DNA of 64,000 nucleotides from Eikenella glucosivorans (GCF_016025525.2 NZ_JACSGR010000005.1:186001-250000); one strand, 5' to 3'; shown: positions 41,969 through 51,008, counted from the stretch's first letter. Notes: generated from the letters alone by a model not told the origin. A program made the numbers and translations.

Positions 41969-42112
41969 GGCGGGTTCGGATTTATAATGTTGGCAACGGG
42001 CGGCATATTACCGCAAAAGCCCAATCGTCTGCCAACCGGATATTGGCTTGGTTTTCAGGCAGCCCGATCAAAATAATATTTACAAATATAACAAATAATT
42101 ACATACTTATAC

Positions 42113-42132
42113 TATAATACAAATAATTATCA
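42113..42132 (+). promoter_or_regulatory. -10 element with Fur-like box of the candidate small RNA
   Basis: TATAAT (42113-42118) in a very AT-rich stretch, overlapped by TACAAATAATTATCA (42118-42132), which matches 11 of 14 positions of the 7-1-7 Fur consensus, with the right half ATTATCA perfect. The -35 element is weak. Confidence 0.5.
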
Positions 42133-42308
42133 TTTGCTAAATAACGCGGTTTTCGGTATGATTCGTCCACGTTCAACACAGCAAGGCCACATGCCTTGGG
42201 AAATGGTTGGATATCCAGTTTTCAGGGTTCTGCCAAATGGCGGGATTCTCCAGTTTTGGTAGTGGTTTGTGTTCCTTTTGCGCCCCGGTTTTCGGGGCGA
42301 TTTTTTTT
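42125..42308 (+). ncRNA. Candidate iron-regulated small RNA between dnaQ and rlmH
   Basis: A plus-strand promoter-like region is followed by about 180 bases with no gene, ending in a strong intrinsic terminator. Near the 5' end CAAGGC-CACAT-GCCTTG (42182-42198) forms a small hairpin; the following part is GU-rich and mostly unpaired. Both flanking genes are on the minus strand, so the plus-strand terminator has no gene to serve. The build (Fur box, short RNA, terminator) resembles NrrF of Neisseria, but I cannot show homology. Start position is approximate. Confidence 0.55.
42281..42308 (+). terminator. Strong intrinsic terminator without protein gene
   Basis: CGCCCCG and CGGGGCG form a 7-bp GC stem around GTTTT, followed by ATTTTTTTT. 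On the minus strand there is no T-run, so it works only for plus-strand transcription. Confidence 0.92.
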
Positions 42309-42334
42309 GCGCGACTGCCGTGCCGAGACTTGGG

Positions 42335-42805
42335 TTATTCGCGGTGGTAGGGATGGTTGTGCAGGATGGAAACGGCGCGGTAGAGCTGCTCGGTGAGCAA
42401 CACGCGCACCATGCCGTGCGGCAGGGTGAGGCTGGAGAGGCGCAGCAGCAGGTGGGCTTGCTGTTTGATGCGTTCGGTGAGGCCGTCTGCGCCGCCGATG
42501 ACCATGCAGATGTGCCGGCCTTCCTGCTGCCATTTTTTCAGGTAGCCTGCCAGCTCTTGCGAGGTGGGGGCGAGGCCGCGCTCGTCGAGCGCCACCAAAA
42601 GGGCGTCGGCGGGGATGGCTTCGAGCAGGCGTTTTTCTTCGGCAGCCATGCCTTGTGCGGCGTTGATGCCGGCGCCGCGTTTTTCGGGCTTGATTTCTTT
42701 GAGGGTGTATTTGATGTCGCGGCCGAAGCGTTTGGCATATTCTTTCACGGCTTCGTCTACCCAGCCGGGCATTTTGTTGCCCACGGCCAATACGGTGATG
42801 TTCAT
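42335..42805 (-). CDS. rlmH: 23S rRNA pseudouridine-1915 N3-methyltransferase RlmH
   Basis: 156 residues, exact family length. ITVLAVGNKMPGWVDEAVKEYAKRF at the start, ALDERGLAPTSQELAGYL, and CMVIGGADGLTERI with LPHGMVRVLLTEQLYRAVSI forming the trefoil-knot SAM site. A perfect eikDUS (42537-42548) is in frame and encodes GYLK, inside a region where relatives have similar residues. No partner gene is close. Confidence 0.95.
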   Translation of the reverse strand: MNITVLAVGNKMPGWVDEAVKEYAKRFGRDIKYTLKEIKPEKRGAGINAAQGMAAEEKRLLEAIPADALLVALDERGLAPTSQELAGYLKKWQQEGRHICMVIGGADGLTERIKQQAHLLLRLSSLTLPHGMVRVLLTEQLYRAVSILHNHPYHRE

Positions 42806-42944
42806 GTGTTTCCTGCCGCCATCCGGCGGTTTTGAGTTTTGGATAACATTATTTTACAATGTGCACGGCGGCGGGTTAAGCCTGCTGGTCTGACTCGATC
42901 GCATTGTTTTGAAGCATAAGAATAAATCTATCCGAACCATTTGA

Positions 42945-43038
42945 AGGCTACCTGAAAATCTGTTTGAAGCGGCTTGCCGTGTTGTTGGCTTCGCAGTAAC
43001 TCGGCCTTGCTTTGCCAGACTTAGCTTTCAGGTAGCCT
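42945..43038. repeat. eikDUS-bounded repeat before yihY
   Basis: AGGCTACCTGAAAA and TTTCAGGTAGCCT bound about 67 bases containing GGCTTCGCAGTAACTCGGCCTTGC, a diverged copy of the dispersed motif read in reverse. The 253-base gap holds no gene. Confidence 0.5.
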
Positions 43039-43058
43039 CTTCCGGCCCGAACACCATC

Positions 43059-44309
43059 ATGCGCCTATTGCCTAAATTTTCGCTGCCCGAACCTTTGCGC
43101 CGCTCGCGCCGCCTGGCGTTTGCCCGTTTCCTTTATGCGCGGTTTTACGAGGTGAATATCCCGCAGGTGGCGGGAAGCCTCACGTTTACCACGCTGCTGG
43201 CGCTGGTGCCGCTGTTTACGGTGGTGATCGTGGTGGTGTCGGCGTTTCCGGTGTTTGCGGATTTTTCGCGGCAGTTTCATGATTTGGTGTCGGAAATCAT
43301 GATGCCGGCGGGCGTGGAGGCGGTGGGCGACTATATTTTCCAGTTCCGCGAGCAAGCCAGCCAGCTCACGGCCATCGGCATTGCGCTGATGATGATTACT
43401 TCACTGATGCTGGTGCACACCATCGAGCGCACGTTCAACCAAATCTGGCGGGTGAAACGCCCGCGCAGCATCGTAACCCGCGTGCTGGTGTATTGGGCGC
43501 TGCTGAGCCTGGGGCCGCTGCTGGTGGGCGTGGGCATGTCGCTGTGGGGCATTGTGTGGCGGCGCACGCTGTTTTACCTGCACTTTCCACTCCTGGCGAA
43601 TGTGGTACAGTTTTGCGTGGCGCTCACGGCCACGGGCGTGCTGTTGTGCTTCCTCTATAAGCTGGTGCCGGCGCGCTATGTGCCGGTGCGGCATGCGGTG
43701 GTGAGCGCGGCGCTGGCGGCAGTGTCGATCGAGCTGCTGCGGCGCGGTTTCGGCGTGTATGTGGCTAATTTCAACAACTATAAATTGGTGTATGGCACAT
43801 TTGCCGCCGTGCCGATGTTCCTGCTGTGGCTCAATTTGAATTGGATTGTCATTCTGAGCGGCGCGCTTTTGGCCGCCTCGCTTTCCTATTGGGAAGGCGA
43901 CGCTTTCCGCCGCCAAGGCCGCCACGGCACGCGTTTCCACGATGCGCTCGGCATCCTCAGCCTGCTTGCCCGGGCGCAAGCCCACGGCAAAAGCATCAAA
44001 ACCCAGCACTTCCGCCGCCACATCAACCTGGGCTACGACGAGCTGGGCGACCTTTTGGAACACCTCGCCCGCAAAGGCTATGTGGCGCAGAGCCTGCGGC
44101 AGGGCTGGATGCTGAAAACCAGCCCCGAAGCCATCCGCATTGCCGACTTATTCCGCCTGTTTGTGTATGGCGAACAGCCCGGCCAGCACGATTTCATCGG
44201 CCAAAACGTACAGCAGATTATGGCGCCCGCCCTCGCTGCCGCCGATATGACGCTGGCGGAATTCATCCGCCGAAACGGCTGGCGGGAAGACGCCGAACAA
44301 GCTAACTAA
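43059..44309 (+). CDS. YihY/UPF0761 family inner membrane protein
   Basis: 416 residues. Six membrane helices in the first 280 residues: PQVAGSLTFTTLLALVPLFTVVIVVVSAFP, then VHTIERTFNQIWRVKRPRS (the conserved intracellular loop), and later YGTFAAVPMFLLWLNLNWIVILSGALLAASL. A C-terminal soluble part with winged-helix-like character (RRHINLGYDELGDLLEHLARKGYVAQ) is typical for the proteobacterial branch. It was once named RNase BN by error; the true role is unknown. Confidence 0.9.
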   Translation: MRLLPKFSLPEPLRRSRRLAFARFLYARFYEVNIPQVAGSLTFTTLLALVPLFTVVIVVVSAFPVFADFSRQFHDLVSEIMMPAGVEAVGDYIFQFREQASQLTAIGIALMMITSLMLVHTIERTFNQIWRVKRPRSIVTRVLVYWALLSLGPLLVGVGMSLWGIVWRRTLFYLHFPLLANVVQFCVALTATGVLLCFLYKLVPARYVPVRHAVVSAALAAVSIELLRRGFGVYVANFNNYKLVYGTFAAVPMFLLWLNLNWIVILSGALLAASLSYWEGDAFRRQGRHGTRFHDALGILSLLARAQAHGKSIKTQHFRRHINLGYDELGDLLEHLARKGYVAQSLRQGWMLKTSPEAIRIADLFRLFVYGEQPGQHDFIGQNVQQIMAPALAAADMTLAEFIRRNGWREDAEQAN

Positions 44310-44320
44310 AAGCCGCTGCG

Positions 44321-44369
44321 TTTTTTTCAGGTAGCCTGCCATCCCACCAGGTTTGAGGCTACCTGAAAA
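44321..44369 (+). terminator. Inverted eikDUS hairpin after yihY
   Basis: TTTTTTTCAGGTAGCCT and AGGCTACCTGAAAAC, 12 bases behind the stop. The rest of the 322-base gap to sspA has a TATAAT at 44553-44558, the probable sspA promoter -10, and no gene. Confidence 0.65.
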
Positions 44370-44631
44370 CGGGTTTGGCGAAAAATATCGACACCACCGG
44401 CATGAAACCGGAATCAAAAAGCGGCGCAGCCGGTTGCATACCAAGTGAAAAACAACTTTTCAGGTAGCCTCCCCCTTCCCCTCCTTTATCAGATTATTTC
44501 ATCACAATCATACCGTTATACAGATTTTCTAGCCATCAAACAGCCAAACCGCTATAATAAGCAGCTGTTATATCGCGCATATCCCGGATAACCCGCTCAC
44601 CCGCCATAACTTGATTCAGGGAGGATAAATC

Positions 44632-45237
44632 ATGATGGTATTGTATTCCGGCATCACCTGCCCCTTCAGCCACCGCTGCCGCTTCGTGCTCTATGAAAAA
44701 GGCATGGACTTCGAAATCAAAGATGTAGACGTATTCAACAAGCCAGAAGACCTGGCCGTGATGAACCCCTACAACCAAGTGCCCGTATTGGTGGAGCGCG
44801 ACCTCATCCTGTTTGAATCCAACATCATCAACGAATACATCGACGAGCGCTTCCCCCATCCCCAACTCATGCCCGGCGACCCCGTAATGCGCGGACGCGG
44901 CCGCCTCGTGTTGTTCCGCATGGAAAAAGAGCTCTTCAGCCACGTGCAGAAACTCGAAAGCCCCGAAACCCCCAGCAAAGAGCAAACCAAAGCCCGCGAC
45001 GCCATCAGCCAAGGCCTCACCCTGCTCGCCCCCGCCTTCGCCAAAAACAAATACGTGCTCGGCGACGACTTCTCCATGATCGACGTCGCCCTCGCCCCCC
45101 TGCTCTGGCGCCTCGACCACTACGGCATCAAACTCGGCAAATCCGCCGCCCCCATCCTCAAATATGCCGAGCGCATCTTCCAGCGCGAATCCTTCATCGC
45201 CGCGCTCACCGCCGCCGAAAAAGCCATGCGCCGTTAA
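44632..45237 (+). CDS. sspA: Stringent starvation protein A (glutathione transferase fold)
   Basis: 201 residues. VLYSGITCPFSHRCRFVLYEKGMDFEIKDVD is the thioredoxin-like N domain, with NPYNQVPVLVERDLILFESNIINEYIDERFPHPQLMP, the SspA-specific block, and an alpha-helical C domain. SspA binds RNA polymerase and changes transcription in stationary phase and stress. Preceded by GGGAGG. The sspB gene lies downstream, the classical sspAB order. Confidence 0.93.
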   Translation: MMVLYSGITCPFSHRCRFVLYEKGMDFEIKDVDVFNKPEDLAVMNPYNQVPVLVERDLILFESNIINEYIDERFPHPQLMPGDPVMRGRGRLVLFRMEKELFSHVQKLESPETPSKEQTKARDAISQGLTLLAPAFAKNKYVLGDDFSMIDVALAPLLWRLDHYGIKLGKSAAPILKYAERIFQRESFIAALTAAEKAMRR

Positions 45238-45383
45238 ACAAGCAAACCGGCCGGTTGGGCAACGCATCCAGCACGCCCCACCGGCCGATTTCCTATTTTC
45301 AGGTAGCCTGCAGCAGCGCAGGAACACATCGATCCCCACCTTTTCATGCAGCATTTTCAGGTAGCCACACAAGGAAACCCCCG

Positions 45384-45773
45384 ATGAATTCCACCTTCAA
45401 ACCCTATCTCCTGCGCGCCCTGCACGAATGGTGCAGCGACCACGGCCAAACCCCATACATCCAAGTTTGGGTAAACGAACACACCCGCGTGCCGATGCAG
45501 TTTGTAAAAGACGACCACATCGTCTTCAACATCAGCGCCACCGCCAGCTCCGGCCTCACCATCGACAACGACTGGGTCCACTTCTCCGCCCGCTTCGGCG
45601 GTGTGGCGCAGGAAATCTGGGTGCCCGTCGGCCACGTGGCCAGCATGTATGCCCGCGAAAGCGGCGAAGGCATGAGCTTCGAGGTCATCCCCTATGAGCC
45701 CGCCACCCCGCCGGAGCCCGGCGCAGGCGAAAAACCCGCCGCTAAGCGTAAAGGGCTCAAGCTGGTGAAATAA
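45384..45773 (+). CDS. sspB: ClpXP protease specificity-enhancing factor SspB
   Basis: 129 residues. FKPYLLRALHEWCSDHGQTPYIQVWVNEHTRVPMQFV and IVFNISATASSGLTIDNDWVHFSARFGGVAQEIWVPVGHVASMYARESGEG, both split family blocks, form the SspB fold. The C-terminal KGLKLVK is the ClpX-binding tail. It delivers ssrA-tagged proteins to ClpXP. ATG 45384 follows AAGGAAA. An uptake-like TTCAGGTAGCC lies shortly upstream, and the 146-base gap to sspA has another. Confidence 0.93.
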   Translation: MNSTFKPYLLRALHEWCSDHGQTPYIQVWVNEHTRVPMQFVKDDHIVFNISATASSGLTIDNDWVHFSARFGGVAQEIWVPVGHVASMYARESGEGMSFEVIPYEPATPPEPGAGEKPAAKRKGLKLVK

Positions 45774-45792
45774 CGTTTCACAACCCAATTAA

Positions 45793-45884
45793 GGGCTACC
45801 TGAAAATCGTATAGCGATTTAACTGGGCGGGCGTTTTGCAGAAACTTCAACCTTGCTTCGCAATACGCCGTTTTCAGGTAGCCT
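45793..45884. repeat. eikDUS-bounded repeat after sspB
   Basis: GGGCTACCTGAAAATCG and TTTTCAGGTAGCCT bound a diverged dispersed-repeat copy containing GCAGAAACTTCAACCTTGCTTCGC. Confidence 0.5.
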
Positions 45885-45998
45885 GTTGCTTTACCCCTCT
45901 TCCCAACCAACGCGCCAAAATCCGCCCGCTCCAGTATAATGCCTGCCTTTTGCCGCAGCAGGCGGCTTTGCGCTTATTTCAATCAAGGGAGTATCCAA

Positions 45999-47803
45999 AT
46001 GGCTGCACACAGCGGTGTCAGTATGGTTCAAGTGGTCGCGCTGCTGGGCGCGGCGGTGGTGGCGGTGCCGCTGTTCAAACGGCTGGGGCTGGGCTATCTG
46101 GCGGCGGGGCTGGCCATCGGGCCGTTCGGCTTCGGGCTGTTCCACGAAGCGGAAAACATATTGCACGTGGCGGAGCTAGGGGTGGTCATCTTCCTGTTCG
46201 TCATCGGGCTGGAAATGAAGCCTTCGCACCTGTGGCATCTGCGCCGCCAGATTTTCGGGCTGGGCAGCATGCAGGTGGTGCTGGCGGCGATTCTGCTCAC
46301 TATCGTGGGCATGCTGTTCGGTTTTTCGTGGCAAGTGTCGTTTGTCGGCGCGTCGGGTTTCGTGCTCACGTCCACGGCGATTGTGATGTCGGTGCTGGCG
46401 AGCGCAACGAGCTGTCCTCCCCCGGCGGGCAGAAAATGGTGTCCATCCTGCTGTTTGAAGATTTGCTGATTGTGCCGCTGTTAGCGGTGGTGGCATTTTT
46501 GTCGCCGCACCACACGCAGAGCGGCACGCCGCTGTGGCAGAGCATCGGGCTGGCACTGCTGTGTGTGGCCGCGCTGGTGGCGGCGGGGCGGTGGCTGCTG
46601 AACCCGCTGTTCCGCCTGCTGGCACGCAGCAAGGCGCGCGAAGTGATGACGGCGGCCGCGCTGCTGGTGGTGCTGGGCTCCGGTCTGCTGATGCAGTTCG
46701 GCGGGCTCTCTATGGCGATGGGCGCGTTCGTGGCCGGCGTGCTGCTGTCAGAATCGGATTTCCGCCACCAGTTGGAAGCGGACGTGGAGCCGTTTCGCGG
46801 GCTGCTGCTGGGGCTGTTTTTCCTGGCGGTGGGCATGTCGCTGGATTTGAACGTCGTCGCCAGTAACTGGCTGCTGATTGCCTCCGGCGTGCTGGCGCTG
46901 ATGGCGGCCAAGGCGGTGTGTATTTACGCGGTGGCGCGGCTGGCGAAAAGCAGCCATGACGAAGCCTTGGAACGCGCGGTGTTGATGGCGCAGGGCGGCG
47001 AGTTCGCCTTTGTGCTGTTCACCACCGCGCTGTCGCAGGGCGTGATTAGTCCGACCAACAACGCCAATATGACGGCGATTGTGGTGCTGTCGATGGTGCT
47101 CACGCCGCTGTTCATGATTCTGCACGGCAGGCTGCCGAAAAAAGCGGCGGCGGAACAACGCGCGGACGACGCGATTGACGAGCAGCACAGCGTGTTGCAG
47201 GTGGGCATGGGGCGGTTCGGCCAGATTGTGTACTACATGCTCGATGCGGCCGGTTTTCAGGTAACCGTGGTCGATTCGGACGAAAAAGTGGTGCGCAGCT
47301 TCACCAAATACGGCATGAAAAGCTATTTCGGCGACGGCTCGCGCCCCGAACTCCTGCGCACCGCCGGCATTGAAAAAGCAGGCGTGCTGGTGGTGGCCAT
47401 CGACAACCCCGAACAGGCCTTGCAGATTGTGCGCTTCGCCCGCGAAGCCAACCCGAACATCAAAATCGTCGCCCGCGCCTTCGACCGCATCCACACCTTC
47501 AAACTCTATCAGGCCGGTGCGGACGAAATCATCCGCGAAACCTTCGATTCCGCCGTGCGCGGCGGCAAGCGCGTGCTGGAATTTCTCGGCATCCCGCACG
47601 AAATGGCGGAAAAAACCGGCAACCTGTTCTTCCGCATGGACCGCAACGGCATGGGCAAAATGGCCGTGCTCTACAACCCCGAACTCGGCCCGTTTGAAAA
47701 CCAGGCCATGATTGAAGAAGGCCAGCGGCAAGACCGCCGCGTCGCCGAAGCCATCCAAGCCCTGCTCTCCGGCGAAGAGATAGAAATCGACGAGAGCGTG
47801 TAA
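45999..47803 (+). pseudogene. KefB/KefC-type CPA2 potassium/proton antiporter, frameshifted
   Basis: The first 134 codons (MAAHSGVSMVQVVALLGAAVVAVPLFKRL, ending TSTAIVMSVLA) and the downstream 467 codons (ERNELSSPGGQKMVSILLFEDLL onward) lie in different frames. The text fits one protein of about 601 residues if one G is added near 46400, where GGCGAGCGC would be GGCGGAGCGC. The second part contains the rest of the membrane domain and a complete RCK/TrkA-N domain (VLQVGMGRFGQIVYYML, VVDSDEKVV, ADEIIRETFDSA). Without correction the protein stops at 46469. It may be a real mutation, a sequencing error or phase variation; no homopolymer of note is at the site. Antiporters of this type protect against electrophiles. 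Confidence 0.82.
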
Positions 47804-47821
47804 CATAGTTTGACCGAATAA

Positions 47822-47860
47822 AGGCTACCTGAAAACATCTGCAGATTTTTCAGGTAGCCT
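47822..47860 (+). terminator. Inverted eikDUS hairpin after the antiporter
   Basis: AGGCTACCTGAAAA and TTTTTCAGGTAGCCT around 10 bases, containing also ATCTGCAGAT; TTTATCC follows. Confidence 0.75.
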
Positions 47861-47993
47861 TTATCCATCCCAATCCACCATTCCTGTTTCATGATTAACC
47901 AATCGTAAACACAAACTTCCCATTCGTCATCTTTATTTTCCTTGCCGCTAATTCCACAATAGCGCCACACCATCCATCCAGCAAGGAACCACC

Positions 47994-48767
47994 ATGAGCA
48001 AACTTCCCGCCCTCTTCCTCGGCCACGGCAGCCCGATGACCGTACTCAATGCCGCCAGCCCTTTCAATCAAGGCTTTGCCCGCATCGCCCGCAGCTTTGC
48101 CAAACCGCAAGCCATCCTGATGATTTCCGCGCACTGGTACGGCAACGGCCTGCAAATCACCGCTGCCGCCCGGCCCGGGCTGATATACGATTTCTACGGC
48201 TTCCCGAGCGCGCTCAGCCAAGTGCAGTATCCTGCGCCAGGCAGCCCCGAGCTCGCCGCAGAAGTGTGCCGCCTGCTGCACGCCGAAGGTGCGACCCCCA
48301 ATCCTACCCGCGGTTTCGACCACGGCATGTGGACCGTGCTGAAACACCTGTATCCCGAGGCAGGCATCCCAGTCGTGCAGCTCAGCCTGGATCGCCGCCT
48401 CAGCTCCGCGCAGCATTTCGAATTAGCCAAAAAACTCAAGCCGTTGCGCGAACAAGGCGTGCTGATCATCGGCAGCGGCGGCATCGTGCACAACCTGCGC
48501 GCCCTCCGCCGCGAACATACTGCCTACGATTGGGCACAGCAGTTTCGCATGCAAATCAACGCCGCCCTGCTAAGCGCCGATCACAAAGCCCTCATCGACT
48601 ACCCCCGCTTCGGCCAAGCCGCCGCCCTGTCCGTGCCCACCCCCGAGCACTACCTGCCCCTGCTCTATGCCGCCGCCCAACGCGAAGAAGGCGAGCCGAT
48701 AGAGATTTTCAACGACCACTTCGCCGAAAGCGCCCTGAGCATGACTTCCGTGAAGATAGGAAGCTGA
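47994..48767 (+). CDS. ygiD: 4,5-DOPA dioxygenase extradiol-like protein (YgiD)
   Basis: 257 residues. LPALFLGHGSPM and ILMISAHWYGNG supply two metal His, FDHGMWTVLKHLYPEAGIPVVQLSLD a further His, and GSGGIVHNLR the C-terminal one, in the LigB-type order of YgiD. Members open catechol rings or bind zinc; the physiological substrate in these bacteria is unknown. Followed one base later by a small gene in the same direction. Confidence 0.9.
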   Translation: MSKLPALFLGHGSPMTVLNAASPFNQGFARIARSFAKPQAILMISAHWYGNGLQITAAARPGLIYDFYGFPSALSQVQYPAPGSPELAAEVCRLLHAEGATPNPTRGFDHGMWTVLKHLYPEAGIPVVQLSLDRRLSSAQHFELAKKLKPLREQGVLIIGSGGIVHNLRALRREHTAYDWAQQFRMQINAALLSADHKALIDYPRFGQAAALSVPTPEHYLPLLYAAAQREEGEPIEIFNDHFAESALSMTSVKIGS

Positions 48768-48768
48768 T

Positions 48769-49194
48769 ATGCAAACCGTTTTAAACCTAAACACCCGTCC
48801 CATCAAACTGCAACGGCAAGGGCAGACTATCAAGCTGCCCCTTACCCTGGCCGGCATTGCCGATTGGCTCACCCCGTTTCCTCCAAGCGAAACCGCCTGG
48901 GAAACCGCCATCATGCGGATTGAAGACGCCATCGCCCCGCTGCCCAAACGCTTTGCGCAGGAAACCCTCCGCCTAGAAGGCGCTGCCGCCCTGGCCACCC
49001 TGCCCCATCTGGCAAACGAGAATGGCCGCAGCATCAGCATCCACACGCTGGAAACCGCCTTCGCCATCCTCGCCGGCTACCACCCCGCCCGCGACCTGCC
49101 CCTGCTGCCGCACAGCGCTGATTTCGCCGCGCTTGTGCTGCTGATGCGCGAATGGGCGCACCATTTGGGTTTTGCCGAAATCCTCATCGACTAA
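48769..49194 (+). CDS. Hypothetical protein linked to ygiD
   Basis: 141 residues, soluble, without signal peptide or membrane helix: starts MQTVLNLNTRPIKLQRQGQTIKL and ends HHLGFAEILID. I do not recognise it. Starting one base behind the ygiD stop, it is probably translated with that gene. Base use is like its neighbours. Confidence 0.7.
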   Translation: MQTVLNLNTRPIKLQRQGQTIKLPLTLAGIADWLTPFPPSETAWETAIMRIEDAIAPLPKRFAQETLRLEGAAALATLPHLANENGRSISIHTLETAFAILAGYHPARDLPLLPHSADFAALVLLMREWAHHLGFAEILID

Positions 49195-49217
49195 GCAAAT
49201 TAAGCCGCAACAAGCAA

Positions 49218-49276
49218 AGGCTACCTGAAAACGCAGCGCAGCGGAGTTTCTGCGAAGCTAAAATTTCAGGTAGCCT
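49218..49276 (+). terminator. eikDUS pair enclosing a dispersed-repeat core
   Basis: AGGCTACCTGAAAA and TTTCAGGTAGCCT enclose CGGAGTTTCTGCGAAGCTAAAA, the shortest clean copy of the dispersed motif. Confidence 0.65.
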
Positions 49277-49406
49277 TTCGTGTAAACCATTCAAATATTA
49301 TATTGCCCGGCTGTTTTAGCTTCTCAGAAACCATACCGCCATATTAGAATTCATCCCAGTAAAAATCCTTTACCTTCATTTGCCTATCAAATATAAGGAA
49401 ACCGTC

Positions 49407-49835
49407 ATGCAAAATCAGGCCAATTCTCCACCATCCCTCATCGGCCGGCTGGTAACCGTGATGGGCATCATTCCCTGCGGTCTGTTCATGACTAAATACG
49501 GTCGGCATGGTAGTGCGGCATGGTTATATCTGACCATGCTGGGCGGTGCAGGCCTGTTGTCAGCCTTAATCATCGGCTTGCTAGCTAAAAAACTGAAGTT
49601 ACAGCGTGATCTACGCGGTATCGTTATCTTTGTTTTCTTGGGTGCTGTTGTGGGCTATCTGCTCGCCAAGCTTGTGTTTTACGGCATTTCTTTTGGTATC
49701 GTGCTAATTTTCCACCTGCCTCTTTCTGCTTTTCTCAATGGTGCCCTGCTTACTTTCATGTATGCCATGGCCGCCTTGGCAGCAGGTCTGGTAGCCGGTT
49801 GTTTTCTGCTGCCCAAGCACAACAATGGGGAATAA
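49407..49835 (+). CDS. Small membrane protein with four helices, unknown function
   Basis: 142 residues. Four hydrophobic segments (about 12-28, 39-60, 69-92, 100-135) with short Lys/Arg loops. I recognise no family. The start at 49407 follows AAGGAAAC; a start nine codons upstream is weaker. Base composition is lower in GC than the neighbours by eye, which may point to a different origin. Followed by an exceptionally long hairpin. Confidence 0.7.
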   Translation: MQNQANSPPSLIGRLVTVMGIIPCGLFMTKYGRHGSAAWLYLTMLGGAGLLSALIIGLLAKKLKLQRDLRGIVIFVFLGAVVGYLLAKLVFYGISFGIVLIFHLPLSAFLNGALLTFMYAMAALAAGLVAGCFLLPKHNNGE

Positions 49836-49926
49836 TACGGGTTGAACTGCCTGAAGTGGGGAGTCTCTATGGCTTTGAGCGTTGTTTTTGGCAAAGCCGC
49901 TGACCATGCAAATCTGCCCGACCGGA

Positions 49927-49997
49927 AGGCTACCTGAAAATAGAAAACAGCCTGCTGCCTTAATGGGTGCAGGCTGTTTTCTATTTTCAGGTAGCCT
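49927..49997. terminator. 29-bp perfect-stem hairpin built on an eikDUS pair
   Basis: The left arm begins AGGCTACCTGAAAATAGA and continues through AAACAGCCTGC; the right arm is its exact complement. The stem is 29 bp with a 13-base loop, much longer than the DUS itself. It lies between convergent genes and could terminate both. Confidence 0.9.
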
Positions 49998-50011
49998 ATT
50001 TTTGAGCGCAT

Positions 50012-50911
50012 TCAGCGGATGGTGTTTTTCAGCTCGGGAGCGGCGAGGCGTTTGAGTTTTGTGCCGGCCAAATCAATTTTGCCGAAGCGGGAATGGCCGC
50101 TGTTCCAATCGGCCACGGCTTTCTCCAACGCAGCCTGGCTGTCGGCAACAAAGTTCCACCACATTCGCGTGGGATGCGGCAGGGGTTCGCCGCCGAGCAG
50201 GATGATGTGGCTGCCGGCGGCAGCACGGATGGATAAGGTTTGCTGGATATCGGCGCGTTCGAATTTGGCCAGTTCGTCGGGAAGGAAGGTTTGGCCGCCG
50301 ATTTCCACGCTGCCTTTGAGCACCAGCACGCCGTATTCCCAGCCGGCTTGGGCGGGAAGGCATAGTGTTGCGTGTTCCCGGAAACGGATGTCTGCGCCGA
50401 GCAGCGGGCTGTGTTGTTCAGTGGGTGCGGTGCGGCCGGCCAGGCTGCCGTTGATGAGGATGTAGTCGGTGCCGCCGTCTGCCCATTCGGGCAGCTCGGG
50501 ATAATGCTGGAAGGCGGGGGCGATGGCTTTGTGCATGGGCAGGGCGATCCAGAGCTGCACGGCGTGCAGGGCTTTGATGCCTTTGGGGGTTTGCTCGGTG
50601 TGACTGATGCCGCTTTCGTCGCCGGTGCCGGCAGTCATGAGGTTGACCTGTTTGGGGCGGATCAGCTGGCGGCTGCCGAGGCTGTCGCGGTGCAGGATTT
50701 CGCCTTCGAGCATCCAGGTGAAGGTTTGCAGGTTGGTGTGCGGGTGGGCGCCGACCTGCATGCCGCTTTCGTCTGCCGAGAACCGGGCGGGGCCGGCGTG
50801 ATCGAGGAAGCACCAGGCGCCGACGGTGCGGTGGCTGCGTTGGGGAAGCAGGCGGGCAACGGGGATGCCGCCCACGTCGTGGGTTTTGGCGGAGAGTTTG
50901 TGGAGGGTCAT
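50012..50911 (-). CDS. Pirin family protein
   Basis: 299 residues with the double cupin of pirins. The first cupin has MQVGAHPHTNLQTFTWMLEGEILHRDSLG with metal His and Glu residues, and LMTAGTGDESGISHTE with the further His. Bacterial pirins can act as quercetin dioxygenases or modulators of enzymes; role here unknown. It may be related to the neighbouring FMN reductase gene, which reads in the same direction about 100 bases upstream of the hairpin pair. Confidence 0.9.
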   Translation of the reverse strand: MTLHKLSAKTHDVGGIPVARLLPQRSHRTVGAWCFLDHAGPARFSADESGMQVGAHPHTNLQTFTWMLEGEILHRDSLGSRQLIRPKQVNLMTAGTGDESGISHTEQTPKGIKALHAVQLWIALPMHKAIAPAFQHYPELPEWADGGTDYILINGSLAGRTAPTEQHSPLLGADIRFREHATLCLPAQAGWEYGVLVLKGSVEIGGQTFLPDELAKFERADIQQTLSIRAAAGSHIILLGGEPLPHPTRMWWNFVADSQAALEKAVADWNSGHSRFGKIDLAGTKLKRLAAPELKNTIR

Positions 50912-50963
50912 GGGGTTCTTTCGATTTTCAGGTAGTCTGATGATGTTGGGTTTTAAAGGGAAG

Positions 50964-51002
50964 AGGCTACCTGAAAACCGTTTGGGATTTTTCAGGTAGC
51001 CT
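50964..51002 (-). terminator. Inverted eikDUS hairpin after the FMN reductase gene
   Basis: AGGCTACCTGAAAACC and TTTTTCAGGTAGCCT around 11 bases, between the minus-strand FMN reductase and pirin genes. Confidence 0.65.
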
Positions 51003-51008
51003 TTGGCC

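Noticed and set aside
42196..42396. 66-codon frame over the candidate small RNA
   Set aside because: It runs through the terminator hairpin into antisense rlmH and has no ribosome binding site.
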